The notes beneath the pieces were generated by a model. That model did no database searches. It was not told the origin of the DNA and saw nothing but the letters and a program-made list of their open reading frames with translations. A DNA stretch of 64,000 nucleotides from NCBI RefSeq assembly GCF_000699445.3, contig NC_067198.1:38291523-38355522 (forward strand). Reading direction: 5' to 3'. Of this stretch, positions 1 to 11,484 are shown piece by piece. The position numbers and the translations under genes are program-made. Within the stretch, counting starts at the first letter, position 1, and each line of letters opens with the position of its first letter. The DNA is from Schistosoma haematobium (lineage: Eukaryota; Platyhelminthes; Trematoda; Strigeidida; Schistosomatidae).

Positions 1-1660
1 ATAAAGTGTATCTTTTATCATTTAACTAGACCATGTGGTGTGAATTTGTTTTTTGACAGTTTACAGGACTATTTACAGGAAATTTACTGATATTTTAATG
101 TTGTCAGTGTTACATCATTTATACCAACTGTGTTTACTCACTCTAAAATATGATAGGTATCCATCTTATGATGGTACGAATTTTCTAAATGTATGACGAA
201 AACGTTGTTAATGCTTAAATATGTTGGTGAGAAGAAAGTTGTTTTGAAAGAGTTACGTATTTTCTTTACAAGACGTCTAGAGATTTTCAATCAATGAAAT
301 CGATGTTTATTTCCTAGATTTTCTTTGGTTGGGAAGCTATTGAATATCTAAGTTTCTATCCCCGTCAATAAATCTCGGCGGATATTCATTTCGAATAAGC
401 ATTTCCTATAGGAGGTTTAACTCTACTTTCGTGAGATTCGAACTAGAAGTTCATAGAGTTCTTGTAATGTGAGATATAATTAAACTCCTCTTTCTACTCA
501 TAAGGAATCAGTTATTGAAGTTTGATACTTGGTTGTTTCTTAAGAGTTTTCTGTAAAGCAAACTTATAAAGGTTCTTTCTTCAGCTTTGCTACCATTTCA
601 GTATTGAAAAAGTGGATAACTAGTTTATATTTAATTTCGAGTATAGATTGTATTATCGAGTAGCATTTGCTGAATATCTGTAAATTAAATTCAAGTCCAA
701 TAAATTTGCACACGTCTACTATAACATTATGTAAATCAAGGCAGATCGGAAGGTTTTTATGCTCAGAATTCAAAAACAATTGTATAACAGACAAAAAAGA
801 CATTTTAGTCTCTAGAATACAGCCACAATTGGGTTGACAAGGATGTAAGTTGTCGTTTATATGATTCCACCTGATATTATGTACATATATAGAGCGACAA
901 TAGTCTCATACAGTAATTCTTACTGTAAATACAAATTATGAATTTTACAGCTGTTATATTTTTTTCCTGAGAAGTAATAACCTTATTGTTTCATCATAAA
1001 TAATAGGAAGGAGCAACGGATTGTACGATTCTGGTTAGTCGAATTTGAGAGCAAACTAACATAGCTTCTATAAAAAAAACATCTTATAACTGAATTAGAT
1101 TTTAAGGGAGAATTTTTATTGTACTTGTTATTACTTTCAGTGTTATTAAATGAAGGGAAATGCAATAATCTTTACTCGACTCATTCATCCGGTTACACTA
1201 CTTATGAGTAACTTTTTTTATTGCAGATTTTTTTCTCACTTGTTTGGTTCATTACTCAGATTTTTGATCATTCATGCTTCCCCCTTTTTTTTGTCGCCTA
1301 GTTTATTATTAATGTTTAGTAGTTATAAATGGTTACCTGATATGTAATGAAATATTTTCGCTCGTAAAAATTTTTATTGCTAATAGAAATATACGATCAT
1401 AACTATTTGTCAAATGAAATGTAAACTATCTTTTATATAAAGTGAATGGTAAATTTATTTATTTCAATGTGAAATAGTAAGTTGTCTACTTAGATAACAT
1501 AACTATTCATCCTGAACATTTATAATTGTAGTATTGAAGTTCAGTACCTTGATTTTAGAAAACAGAATACTAAATGTTGAAACAGCTGAGAACAGTTTGA
1601 TAGATTAATATTTTGAGGTATATCTTATCCATGGACTATACATCAAGGTTTTCTATCGTC
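1..1660. other. AT-rich intergenic sequence, nothing assigned
   Basis: Only short open frames of biased composition (Phe/Ser/Leu/Ile) are seen on both strands. There is a faint antisense B-box-like stretch near 430-445 that may be a decayed SINE. No gene is supported. Confidence 0.5.
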
Positions 1661-1671
1661 TAATTCAAAAT

Positions 1672-2260
1672 CATTTTTCTGGTAAGCGTTTTTTTAGCGA
1701 GTTAGTTTTCTACGGGATGGGGACGCTAACCCCATGCCCAATCCTCCTCCTTTACCCGGCTTGGGACCGGCAGTAACCCTATAAGAGCTACAGGCGAGAA
1801 TCTTCAATACGAACGTCAAGGCAGTTCTACTGTACGGAGCTGAAACTTGGAGAACTACAACAACCACCATCAAGAAAGTACAAGTATTTATAAATAGCTG
1901 TCTACGCAAGATACTCAACATCCATTGGTCGGATACCATCAGCAATAGCCTTCTGTGGGAGAGAACAAACCAGCTTCCAGCTGAAGAGGAAATTCGGAAA
2001 AGACGATGGAAATGGATAGGACATACATTACGCAAATCGTCAAACTGCATCACGAGGCAAGCCCTAACTTGGAATCCTGAAGGGAAGCGAAAAAGAGGAA
2101 GGCCAAAGAACACATTGCGTCGGATAATAGAAGCAGATATGAAAACGATGGATTACAACTGGAAGGAGCTAGAAAGGATTGCCCAGGACATGGTTGGATG
2201 GAGAATGCTGGTGAGTGGCCTATGCTCCTTCACGAGGAGTAACAGGCATAAGTAAGTAAG
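1672..2260 (+). mobile_element. SR2-like (RTE clade) retrotransposon copy, internally deleted, with 11-bp TSD
   Basis: Perfect 11-bp flanking duplications (taattcaaaat at 1661-1671 and 2261-2271) define the insertion. From about 1794 the + strand is open to the stop near 2250. It encodes the C-terminus of an RTE endonuclease-reverse transcriptase: [53 protein letters not shown] and [12 protein letters not shown]. It ends with aacaggcataagtaag, the short AAGT tail of this family. The first 120 bases (1680-1794) are a separate module also found at 10060-10185 and 14543-14655, so this copy joins that module directly to the 3' end with the middle missing. The catalytic RT domain is absent. Confidence 0.85.
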
Positions 2261-2329
2261 TAATTCAAAATAAAAGTTTTCAATGAAGTCAAAATAAACA
2301 AATTTGAATGAGCTTCTCACGGATAATTT

Positions 2330-2830
2330 GTTATGGGGGAGAGTTTAGTTCTGCGGACGCCGACGTGGGGCTTTGAGAGGCACCAGTTGGGGCGGTCTGG
2401 TAAAGGGAGGTGACATCAAGTGGAGTGTTTTGACGGGTTGACGTCGGCTGTAGCAGTTAATATCGACGGAGAGGAGCAGTGGGACGTGCAGCTGCTGAGC
2501 GAAAACTGTGTGTAGATAGTTTGGCAAGTCACTGGACCTCAGGCGTTGAATGTGGACATCGGATTTCAATGACTCGGTAGGTTGACGGAGTTATAAAGCT
2601 CAGAGCACCACAGACTGGAAAGTTCGACGGGAGGTGTGGCGCAGACTTCAGCAAACGTGTAATGGCAAGCAGAACAATCGCAAGAGCAGTCGTTTAAAGT
2701 GGGGACGAGTGTGATGTGTTCTAATTATGTCGACAGACAAAAGTATTGTGTAAGACAGATCAGAAGCAGTGTATAGCAGCATAAGGCTATGAAGCTCGAC
2801 TTGAAGAAAACAGAATGTGAATTTTACCTC
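2330..2830. other. GC-richer unclassified segment
   Basis: This stretch has a visibly higher GC content than its AT-rich surroundings. A 74-codon frame lies on the - strand (2345-2569) but shows no known motif. The compositional break suggests inserted DNA such as part of a retroelement. I found no second copy in the window and no clear terminal repeats. Confidence 0.35.
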
Positions 2831-2974
2831 CCATCTATATTTTACAGTTAACTTTTTTGGTTAGCCCAATTTTTCTTAACATTATCCATTAAGGCGTTTG
2901 ATTCAAATAAAATAATTGAGCTTTCCAGATTGTTTTCCTAACTATTCCTATTGTAATAAACGATAACATCAGTG

Positions 2975-3235
2975 GGTACAACCAATGGTATTTGACACAA
3001 GACTACAGAATATCCAAGTAAAATCTGAGAACGGTCAAGTAAATACTTCATTTACAAAATGTCAATCAATCGTCTCAGACTTGACTGTTACTTCGTTTCC
3101 ACACCAATCACTCTCTACTCTGGTTCTTTATTCTTTGATCTTCTTAACCTTCTGTCACCAGACATTTCGCTTCCGATGAATGATACATACTACTTATATC
3201 TATCGATATCAGTAGCACACAACAGAATATCATTT
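2975..3235 (+). repeat. Dispersed repeat C, copy 1
   Basis: It aligns with 10740-10980, 37785-38045 and 54080-54325. Shared landmarks are the Cys-Gln-Ser-Ile codons of 'aaatgtcaatcaatcgtctc', a T/C-rich middle ending 'cttctgtcaccagacat', and 'catactacttatatct' near the 3' end. The copies are diverged and truncated. Class unknown; possibly the 3' end of an old retroelement. Confidence 0.6.
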
Positions 3236-4010
3236 ATTTTCAACTTTATAAACTTATAGATTAGAAGCACTTTCATGTCTATACCAAATGAATTAGTTGA
3301 ATACATGTCAACTATGTAACCAAAAATCGTTTGTTCTGTTTATCCTTTTTATGAATTATAAGTTTTAGTTGTGTTTTTTAAAATATTAATTCGGTAATCT
3401 ACTCTCATAACAAATAGTTATTTTTATCAACATTAATACTTCCTTAATTTGTAATCTGACTTTTCTTTGTCGATTGTCCATGTGACATTTAACTATGAAA
3501 ACGTAAAATGAAACCAAATTTACATTAAACAATTGGTTTTGCAATTCAAAATATGCGAAATAAGATTACTAAATGATTATTATTACTATTATCATTGTTA
3601 TCATTGTTATTATTACTATAGTAACATAAAACGTAATAAAGTCACAAGTGTACAATATGTATTAAATGTCGCGTAATCTAAATTTAGAAAATAAATAATC
3701 GGTTTATTGAAATCTGAACAAGAGAGGTGAGGACAATGATTTAGATAAAATTCCTTTTTTTCTTTTCTTTTTGTTAAAGTATGAATTAATAAAGTAATAT
3801 TTATGTCAGAATGGGGATTTGTAATAGTTGTATTCATGAGTCGACTCATGAATCCCCTACTGCCATAATAATCATGTGCTCATTAGTGTTTAGTATCAAG
3901 ATGAAGTTCTAGTAAGAAACCGTGAAAAGTGCTGTCTAATCCATTTTGGGTGTGAGACAGTTATCCAACATAAACAATGAGTGTAGGGTTGCGCAAGATC
4001 ATAGATTGAT
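3236..4010. other. Unassigned AT-rich sequence
   Basis: It contains short ATT/TTA-rich runs around 3575-3620 and no supportable gene or repeat edge. Confidence 0.4.
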
Positions 4011-4014
4011 TGAA

Positions 4015-4210
4015 GTTAGACATTAACATCCTTGGATGTTGACTCAGTGGTCTATAGGTTAAGCATTGATGCGCGTGATCGAAGGTCCTGGGTTTGAGTC
4101 CCACATGTAGAGTTGTGAATGAGCAATGATGATTAGTCTCATACTATGACGAAAAGTTTGTTCATTGCTTTACAGTTTTCAATTGTGATGTAGCTAAGAT
4201 CGATTCATGA
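4015..4210 (+). mobile_element. B-type hammerhead SINE, decayed copy
   Basis: The tRNA-like head is visible (ctcagtggtctataggttaag, then the B box gggtttgagtccc). It is followed by a remnant hammerhead at about 4118-4180 and the family tail ending 'gattcatgaattt'. The core is mutated (aTGATTAG for CTGAGGAG; GAAAAG). Helix I reads GCAATG with CATTGC instead of GCACTG with CAGTGC, a paired change. Confidence 0.75.
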
Positions 4211-4486
4211 ATTTAATTATTAGTGTATATATGTATAATTTTAGAGAAACTAATGATTGTCAGAAAGCTAATATTTTTTTAATTGGTCTTGCCAAGTTTT
4301 TTAAAAGTATTGAAATATCTAATTACAGATTTAAAAATAGCTTCTTATTACTTCATAACTATGTCAACTTTGGGTGTGAATACCTTTTTAATGAGTTACC
4401 ATTTGATTAGTTATGGCGGCCTGCTTGAATGTCTGGGCAACCTGTTCCACCGATCTAGATATTTCATCAAGTTATCTGTTTTCTTG

Positions 4487-4496
4487 TTTGTTTTAG
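4487..4496 (+). promoter_or_regulatory. Splice or trans-splice acceptor
   Basis: TTTGTTTTAG precedes GACATCATT and then an ATG at 4506. It is the main reason to take the following ORF seriously. Schistosomes use spliced-leader trans-splicing, so a cis or trans role is possible. This is inference from the motif only. Confidence 0.35.
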
Positions 4497-4505
4497 GACA
4501 TCATT

Positions 4506-4787
4506 ATGTCTATTATGCTCACAATCAATTCAGGCGCGTTTATGAAAAGTTTACAACCTTTCGCTATACGCGTTACAAAAAGGTACAATCAGCGACATCA
4601 TGGTGGCTGGCAATATGCATTGAAGCGAATGAACATTAATCAAATGTGGATTACCGAACTCCTGACATGTAACTGGTCATTATTCAAAATTTATCGTCAC
4701 AATCGATCGAGATATAAGAAAAGGAAACTTGTTGAAATACTTTATGCTGAGAATTCTATATTGTACCAAAAATATAATGTTGAATAA
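4506..4787 (+). CDS. Uncharacterised small basic protein, 93 codons
   Basis: I do not recognise this protein. The ORF starts 10 bases after a good splice acceptor (TTTGTTTTAG, ending 4496) and stops at 4785-4787. AATAAA overlaps the stop, with another at about 4807. The product is rich in Arg, Lys, Tyr, Trp and Asn (for example HHGGWQYALKRMN and RHNRSRYKKRKL), has a moderately basic N-terminus and lacks a clear membrane segment. Its composition is more protein-like than the low-complexity ORFs around it. The acceptor with a very short leader would suit a spliced-leader trans-spliced single-exon mRNA or the last exon of a longer gene. A different reading frame (4283-4639) overlaps it and looks like a shadow. 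Confidence 0.4.
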   Translation: MSIMLTINSGAFMKSLQPFAIRVTKRYNQRHHGGWQYALKRMNINQMWITELLTCNWSLFKIYRHNRSRYKKRKLVEILYAENSILYQKYNVE

Positions 4788-5735
4788 AACTTCTAATAAT
4801 AATAATAATAAATGAAATAATTTTACTTACTAAAGTTTCAACTATCGGCTCCATGTTTAGTCCATTATTTAAATTCACCGATGATACTCTAGGTATATAT
4901 TCACATACGACGCTTCATAACATTTTTAATCTTATACTAACAGAAAATTGCCCTTTAGTTCTAACTTAATGTGAAGTAATTATTCACTAAAGAAATTTGA
5001 TAGAGACATTCACTTGTAATGCACAAGTGGTAACAGTTTAAATAAATGACATAATTAATAATCTAAACTGTCACGAAAAGACTTAATTATTTACCAGTGA
5101 TATGTAAATTGTATGGCGCATTATTTGTTAACAATCAAAAAAGCATAATTGCATCACGAGAATAGTGATAATAATTAAGAGAATATTTTGGTATTTCAAT
5201 CGACCTATACAAACAAATTTTTTAGTCACATTACACGTATTACAAAATAACTTCAAAGAAACTTGGCATTTTACTGACGTAAGTTCAAACAAATAAAATA
5301 CTCTTTTATAGAGATCACGAGCATGAAATAATCACAATAAACGGAATTGTATTGATAGTCAATCTGTTGTTACTAAGGGTTAATTTCGGGAGGTAATTCC
5401 TTGAGTTTTGTTATGAAGCTATGATCAGTGCAATTTAAAAGTGTCTGATAAGAATCAAATACTCACCGAATAACATAGAGGATGGTTTTGAAATATTAGG
5501 AATCCATTGAAGGTCAACATTTTAAAGGTTATATGCCCTTCCCACGGGACTTAAAGATCTAGTATTCTACCACCTATGGAGGAGTTATGAACATACGCTT
5601 ATTAAAAGCCAGATTCCTAAACGAAACAACCGTCCAATTCAATATTTGTCTAAGTAAGATAGGTTTATTATCTCAATTGCGTTCAACAATTTTCACAAAC
5701 TTTATTTTAAACTAAGACTTACCATTCAAATTTGG
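4788..5735. other. Unassigned AT-rich sequence
   Basis: It opens with an (AAT)n stretch at about 4793-4812. The rest shows no gene, box motifs or terminal repeats. Confidence 0.4.
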
Positions 5736-5737
5736 TT

Positions 5738-6030
5738 TAATGTTACTATCTCACAACAGACCCAGTTGAACTCCACTGTTCCCTGTTTCTCACTAAGAAC
5801 TCTATAAAATACCTCTTGAAGCCAGTCACTAGTAAGCATATATTAATTAATAACAGAACAGGTTTAGTTGTTAATATTACAATAATTTCAACAGTTGAGA
5901 TCATGAGTTGATCGAATTTAGACCATCATAGAAAACCTGGAAAAATCGGATGACCATTTCATACTGATATAAAACTCCTTAGCAAATCTTCCGTGATAAA
6001 CTATCCTCGATTGACTCATGATCTTTACTA
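5738..6030 (-). mobile_element. B-type SINE, diverged fragments
   Basis: 5738-5850 matches the 5' leader of the B family in reverse (tctcacaacagacccagttgaac, then the cctcttgaagccagtcactag end). 5885-6025 matches the ribozyme/tail part, heavily decayed. No intact hammerhead core remains. Confidence 0.6.
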
Positions 6031-6140
6031 TAAATAATTCACTCAATTTGCTTAAAAAAAATAAACAATTCATGTTACATCAAGTATAATATATTTAATC
6101 AATACTTTAATAAATATCATTCATTCTGTTTCTTGTTTCA

Positions 6141-6658
6141 TGTCATAACTTGTGAACCTGTGTGCCCTGGTTATTGTATAACGCAACGATACCACCTATT
6201 GGAGAGCAGCGAATAACCGATCGAACTAGTGACGCATAAAACACTAGCCAGCAGCCTAGAGTCCTGATGGGTCCTGCTTCCTGTCTAACCCAGTCAGTTA
6301 AGTCCAGAACACCAATCTCAGACTCCACAATATGAATCATTTATTTCAAACATACTCGGTTTATATACCAATCAAACAGACCACAACGTACCAGAAAATA
6401 TGAAACAACGTTTGTACAATATTTAGCCAAAAGTGACTGTGAATGAGAGAGGTAGAGTGATTAACAGACAGGGAATAATTCAAGAATAGTTACTCGTATA
6501 ATAATAGTTCATAAGTCAAAATAAAACTCATAATAAGAGGGACGTGAATAATGAACAGTTTAGTTACATAACAATCATACAATAAAAATATACTCATGGT
6601 ATTGGTTCATAAATAGATCCCAAAACTTACCATTCATTATTCTTATCGGGATATAACA
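6141..6658 (-). mobile_element. Solo LTR, 518-bp family, copy 1
   Basis: On the - strand it starts TGTTATATCCCG and ends ...ATGACA, giving TG...CA ends with a short terminal inverted repeat. It is near-identical, at the same 518-bp length, to the + strand copy at 16502-17019; differences cluster in the last 18 bases. Flanks are tttca (6136-6140) and tttcc (6659-6663), a 4/5 target duplication. A TATATAAACC box and an AATAAA lie inside. A 65-codon frame within it is not a gene. It ends about 280 bp upstream of the receptor start codon, in antisense. Confidence 0.88.
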
Positions 6659-6939
6659 TTTCCATTCAATTCTTATTGGTTCATTCAATGAACGACCAAT
6701 CAGATTTCAATTAGATATAAAAAAAACAAAAAAAATTATTCAAATAAATAAAGATAATATTTCTGTATCCTTAACTAAATAATTCAAAATTTAATAAAAA
6801 AACATCATTTCTAATAAATTATTATCAAATTAATAATTAAATATAATAAATGAATTAAATTATTTTATAATTATGAAATAATTAAATAATTAATTAATTA
6901 ATTAAATTCAGTCGTATTATAAAAAACAAAAAATATTCA

Positions 6940-8240
6940 ATGAACAATAGTATTGAATTGAATTTAACTTTTATTGAATTCATCAATAATCAAACATGTT
7001 TATTATTTATAAAAACATTTTATGATTTACCATCAACATATCAAATGAATTCAAATATTTATTCCATTATAAAATCATTACATTATTATGATCATTATTA
7101 TGATTTATTACAATGGAATATTATTATACCAATTATTATTGTAATATTAACAATTATTGGTAATTCATTAGCATGTTTTATAGCATTTAATGATAGACAT
7201 TTAAGGCATAAATCAAATATATTTTTATATCATTATCTATTACAAATATTATATATTCTAGTATAATTATGTTATTTAATATCATTTATAATCTTATTCA
7301 TCCATTATATTTTAATGATTTAATTATTAAATTATTTTTTTCATTAGATAAATTATTTTGCACAGTCACTATATTACATTTAGTGATTATGGCATTTGAT
7401 CGTTTTATTTATATTAAATCACCATTAAATTATTCACGTTGTATTAAATTAAAATATTTATTAATTATATTAATAAGTTTATGGTTTTTAGCCTTTTTAA
7501 TCACAATTATCCCAATTCAATTAAATTGGAATCATATTAATGATAAACAATCTATAACAATCAATAATAATAATAATAATAATGTAATCAATACATATGA
7601 TACAAATCAAAATTATACAATTGAATCATCAATTCATGAAATTCCATTCAAACAAATCAATTTATTATCGATTTATAAAATACAAAAAAATTTTATATGT
7701 ATTCATAAAGTTAATCTATTTTATACAATAACCAATACAATATTTAGTTTTATTATCCCATTATTGATTATGATAATAATATATACATATTTATTTTTAG
7801 TAACAAAACAACATATTAATCGATTAAATATATTTTCAAATTTTAAAAAAAATTATTCAAATCATTTAAATTTGAATCATCATCATCATCATAAACAATT
7901 TATTGATTTATTACATAATTCATCAAATTTTTTAAAAAAATGTAAAACATTTTTAAATTTAAATTCTATTGATTTAAATGATCATATTATCAATAAATCA
8001 ATAACAATCTCAATGAATCCATTAAAAATTTCAACACAATTAAATAATAATAAACAATTCAATGATTCATTAAATTATATGAATATAACAAATAAAAATG
8101 ATTTAATAATAAATACAATCAATAAATCAATACAATTTACAAATCATCATTCATATATAACTATAGATCAATCAATGAATACAAGACGTAAACATAGTTT
8201 ACCATTATATAATATATCAAGAAATTCATCATGGAATACC

Positions 8241-8277
<37 letters not shown>

Positions 8278-8445
8278 GGAATGATATAACACGTCAACAA
8301 ATAATAATAAATTATCCAGAAAAACAAATATGTAATGCACATAAAGCAGCAATTACATTAGGTGTAATATTAGGTTCATTTACAATATGTTGGTTACCAT
8401 ATTTTACAATTAATTGTATAGCATCATTTTGTGATTGTATACCAA
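6940..8445 (+). CDS. Biogenic-amine-type class A GPCR, exon 1 (TM1-TM6)
   Basis: This exon encodes an extracellular N-terminus and six membrane segments of a rhodopsin-family receptor. ATG 6940 is the first in-frame ATG after a stop at 6895. The N-terminus has NNS and NLT glycosylation sites. TM1 (about residues 59-83) has the GN motif. TM2 reads SLSITN and TM3 has SLD (aspartate at 7347-7349, the usual amine anchor) then FCTVTILHL and DRF (7398-7406). TM5 has SFIIP and TM6 has FTICWLPYF (C-W at 8388-8393). Between TM5 and TM6 lies an Asn/Ser-rich loop of about 175 residues with a 12-Asn run at 8243-8278. The frame breaks by one nucleotide in the T run at 7222-7226: TM1 and TM2-TM6 are in different frames. 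The exon ends after one base of a codon at a strong donor, GTAAGT. The ligand is unknown; the TM3 Asp and TM7 WLGY favour an amine. Oddities are Asn in place of the TM2 Asp, no TM3-start Cys, and DRF for DRY. Confidence 0.88.
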
Positions 8446-8567
8446 GTAAGTATAGTTAGATATTCGTAATTATTATTTTTATTATTGTTGTTGTGACAAT
8501 GAATTATATAATTTATTTTGATTCATGATCTCAACTATTGAAATAAACTCTTTCTGATATTAATTAA

Positions 8568-8935
8568 TATATGCTTACTAGTGACTGGCTTCAAGAGGTA
8601 TTTTATAGAGTTCTTAGTGAGATACAGTGAACAGTGGAGTTCAACCGGGTCTGTTGTGAGGTAGTAACTCACTAATGACAATGGTGAATTTGTGGCTAAA
8701 TTTCGTGGATTAGTTGAGATTAGACATTAACAACGTTGAATGTCGGACAGCTCAGTGGTCTAGTGGTAGGTCCTTGGTTCGAATCTGGTGAGTCGCAATG
8801 GTGAATGCGCACTTCTGTGAATTCCTATACTAAGACGAAACGGCCGTCCAGTACATGCAGGTTTTCCATTGTGATCTATCTTCAATTGACTCATGATCTC
8901 AACTATTAAACTATAATATCAACAAAAACAGCCCT
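8568..8935 (+). mobile_element. B-type hammerhead SINE, near full length
   Basis: It carries the long 5' leader (gtgactggcttcaagaggta..., accgggtctgttgtgagg), the head 'gttagacattaacaacgtt', an A-box-like region, the B box ggttcgaatct and the tail 'ttgactcatgatctcaactatt'. The hammerhead at about 8805-8855 keeps GAAACGGCCGTCCAGT, but CTGAGGAG has decayed to CTGTGAAT. It begins about 120 bp into the receptor intron, in sense orientation. Confidence 0.8.
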
Positions 8936-9139
8936 TCTGAGATTAATTTATAAGTTATATTGATATGATTTATGTGAATATATTAGATGACATAATCATT
9001 AGAAGATGATGATAAAAGTGGAGGAGTACACTAAACCAAGTTTAAATGATAAGTCTTAGTTTAAAATAAACAGTTCCACAAAACTCCTTCTGATAACAAT
9101 TTGTTTTCCATTATTTATTGAAATATTTTCATTGATGTT

Positions 9140-9412
9140 TAGGACTACAATTTGTATATGGACATCCTTTGAGGATAGCGTTGATATTGTTTTAAGTTAC
9201 AAGCATTTTAAGCAAAGCGACTGATTGCAGTTTTAAATATCAATGGAAATTTTCAAACGAATAATCTTATTGACATATGTGCAAACTGTGCGTATTGTCT
9301 TGATATTGTCTTAATTCACAAGCATTGTAAGTAAAGAGAGATGGTGGCTCGTAATGGAATCCAGGACTCATCAGTTTGATGTACCGATATCTCAAACTGA
9401 CCAATTACATTT
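9140..9412 (-). mobile_element. Smalpha-like (A-type) SINE, antisense 3' fragments
   Basis: It has two adjoining partial matches to the A-family 3' half on the - strand ('caagcattttaagcaaag...', then 'gcgtattgtcttgatattgtc'). The antisense ribozyme end follows (atggaatccaggactcatcag). It abuts the + strand copy that follows, so the pair is inverted. Confidence 0.65.
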
Positions 9413-9645
9413 TTAAGCAATACCAACTGAATTTAAACTTCAATCCATTGTACAGGCTAGTGACTATCAGGACTCAATAGCTAAGTGAATAACGTAATGA
9501 TGTTTGAAGCGAATGTTATTGGGTTTAAGTTTCAGAGTCAACATCAAATCTGAAATGCAGCTATATTCAGCTGACCAGTCTTGAGAAGGTCGAAACATGC
9601 GTCCTGGATATCACTGCTAGTCATCATTCATTTTTGCTTATAATT
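9413..9645 (+). mobile_element. Smalpha-like (A-type) hammerhead SINE
   Basis: It has the A-box region (ggactcaatagctaagtg), the B-box region (gggtttaagtttc, decayed), then the ribozyme block and 'ccactgctag'-like end. The ribozyme core is CTGACCAG with GAAAC; CTGACCAG departs from the required CUGANGA, so activity is unlikely. Confidence 0.75.
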
Positions 9646-10059
9646 ACATGATTATTGTATACTTCATTCTTGTAACCATTAAATACTAATTTCGCGCTAA
9701 TAACTTAATTATGAACTCTATGTCATTAGATGCAAATTGTATTGCAAAAAAAATAATTCACCAATTTTAAATTGTTGAGTAGTGTACCGAAAATAAGAAA
9801 AGAAAACTTTCAAATGATTTGGTTTACTATTAGTAACTATAAGCATGATGGTTTCAAGCCAAATAAGCAGGAGAAAACTTGAAATATTTCATATTGGTCG
9901 CCATATATTCCTTTTGCATACTCCTAACATGACTTTGTAAAAACGTTCGGATTAGTATAAATTATGCGATCAGTAACCTTTAACTATTAATTTGTTTGAA
10001 AAGGTGTAGAAAAATTAAATTGATTTAGTGATTATAATATTTCAATTTCACTCTGTCAA

Positions 10060-10185
10060 TAAAAGAACTCCGCCTGGAGTCCCTATGGGGGCTACTGCCG
10101 GTCTCAAGCCCGGACAAAGGAGGAGGGTTGGGCATGGGGTTAGCGACCCCATCTCGTAGAAAACTAACTCGCTAAAAAACGCTAA
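10060..10185 (-). repeat. SR2-linked 120-bp module, isolated copy
   Basis: This is the reverse complement of 1680-1794: ttagcgagttag, cgctaaccccatgccc, ctcctcctttgtccgggcttgagaccggcagtag and aggcggagtt. No SR2 coding sequence or AAGT tail is attached. The pair AGTTAGCG and CGCTAACC could form a stem. Confidence 0.75.
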
Positions 10186-10219
10186 CTAAAAGTAAAGACA
10201 GCAAATAAAGAGATACGCT

Positions 10220-10425
10220 ATATATATTTCTTTGATGATTTTCATCTTGATTATTACCCTAAAGCTCCGATAAGTTAACTGGACGAAACGTTCAAATTAT
10301 TTAAATTTTAATCACTAAGATTATTTCAGAACACAATTTTCACTTTTCTATAATCGATGCCCAATTTTTGTCAAATTATTCTTTCTAATATTGACGAATA
10401 TTCATATAAATAGATATAGAATTGT
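10220..10425 (+). repeat. Single-arm relative of the 17461-17730 fold-back
   Basis: It matches the right arm and downstream flank of that fold-back: ctttgatgattttcatcttgattattaccct, ggacgaaacgtt, then 'cgatgcccaatttttgtcaaa' and 'ttgacgaatattcatata'. The hammerhead-like CTGAAGAAG is lost here. Confidence 0.6.
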
Positions 10426-10739
10426 GAAGTAAACTTAGGATACACTTTGTTATTACTAAACATACCAAGTTTGACAAAATATTTAAACATAATGAAACTT
10501 TAACAAAAAGAAATGACAATCTAATTTCAATGAACCTGTCACCTATTATATTGAGCTAGTATATTCTTATGTTTGTTAATAATTATACTGTAATTCGAAT
10601 GAATTTGATAGATCATAATCTAATGTGATGAACTTCTCCGTTTACCAATTATTTTTTAACAAATACTAATAATTAGTTACTTTGTAATTAAATGATGGGT
10701 CATACTTATTATGGATGAAAAGCTTAGGTGGAGATAACC

Positions 10740-10985
10740 AATTTATTTTTTAATGTGAAATTATACAGCGTTTTCGCAAAATATGGAAAGCATACACTAA
10801 ATATGTCATTTGCATACCTTTCATCAGTTGTCTCTTGGATACTCCGTTGTTCCTCCATTATTATTACAATTACTCTCTGTTTACATTCCTTTTATCTTCA
10901 ATTCGATCTTCTCAATCTTCTGCTGTCAGGCATTCTACTTCTGATTAGTGTTACATACTACTTGTATCTGTGAACATACGAAGCA
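10740..10985 (+). repeat. Dispersed repeat C, copy 2
   Basis: It aligns with 2975-3235 through 'cttctcaatcttctgctgtcaggcat' and 'catactacttgtatctg'. The 81-codon frame inside it is Leu/Ser/Ile-rich and not supported as a gene. Confidence 0.55.
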
Positions 10986-11484
10986 TGCATCATATATATA
11001 ATGACTTTGGTAATTAGTTAGTTAATAATTTAATTCGCAAGCTTTTTTCATCATAGACTGATACGAATTTAAGAACCATTGTAAACTTGCTGGAATTAAA
11101 TAACTTATTAGTTCTGCATTTGTTCTAGAATCTAATGTTCCAACGGTTAGACAAGAGCATCAATTTTCTTGAAATTACGGGTTTACTTCACTAACGAGTG
11201 ATAAGTAGCACGAAAACTCTGTCCAAAGTTTCCTGTCAATAACTTATTGGTTTAATATCAATTTAATGAAAAAAGTAAATCAAGCTTCTTTGAATTAGTC
11301 ACTTCAACTTTCTTTATGAATAGATATAGAATGGATTGTTTGATATAACACAATAGTTTGATTTTATGTATACTATCAATAAACTGAAAAATGATAGGGG
11401 CTTATAAATAAAGAATGAATTTTCCATAGGAAATTTTATAATAACTCCTTAAATATATGTTTGTTAAATATATGTTTTTGATTG

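Noticed and set aside
1680..1794. HDV-like ribozyme at the start of the SR2-linked module
   Set aside because: The first stem (GGTTAGCG type with CGCTAACC) fits the position, but I could not fit the remaining helices of the HDV fold, so I report only the stem.
6143..6340. 65-codon ORF repeated at 16820-17017, looking conserved
   Set aside because: Both copies lie inside near-identical solo LTRs, so the conservation is due to recent copying, not protein selection.
8161..8352. Poly-Tyr ORF on the - strand
   Set aside because: Antisense of the poly-Asn codon run in the receptor loop.
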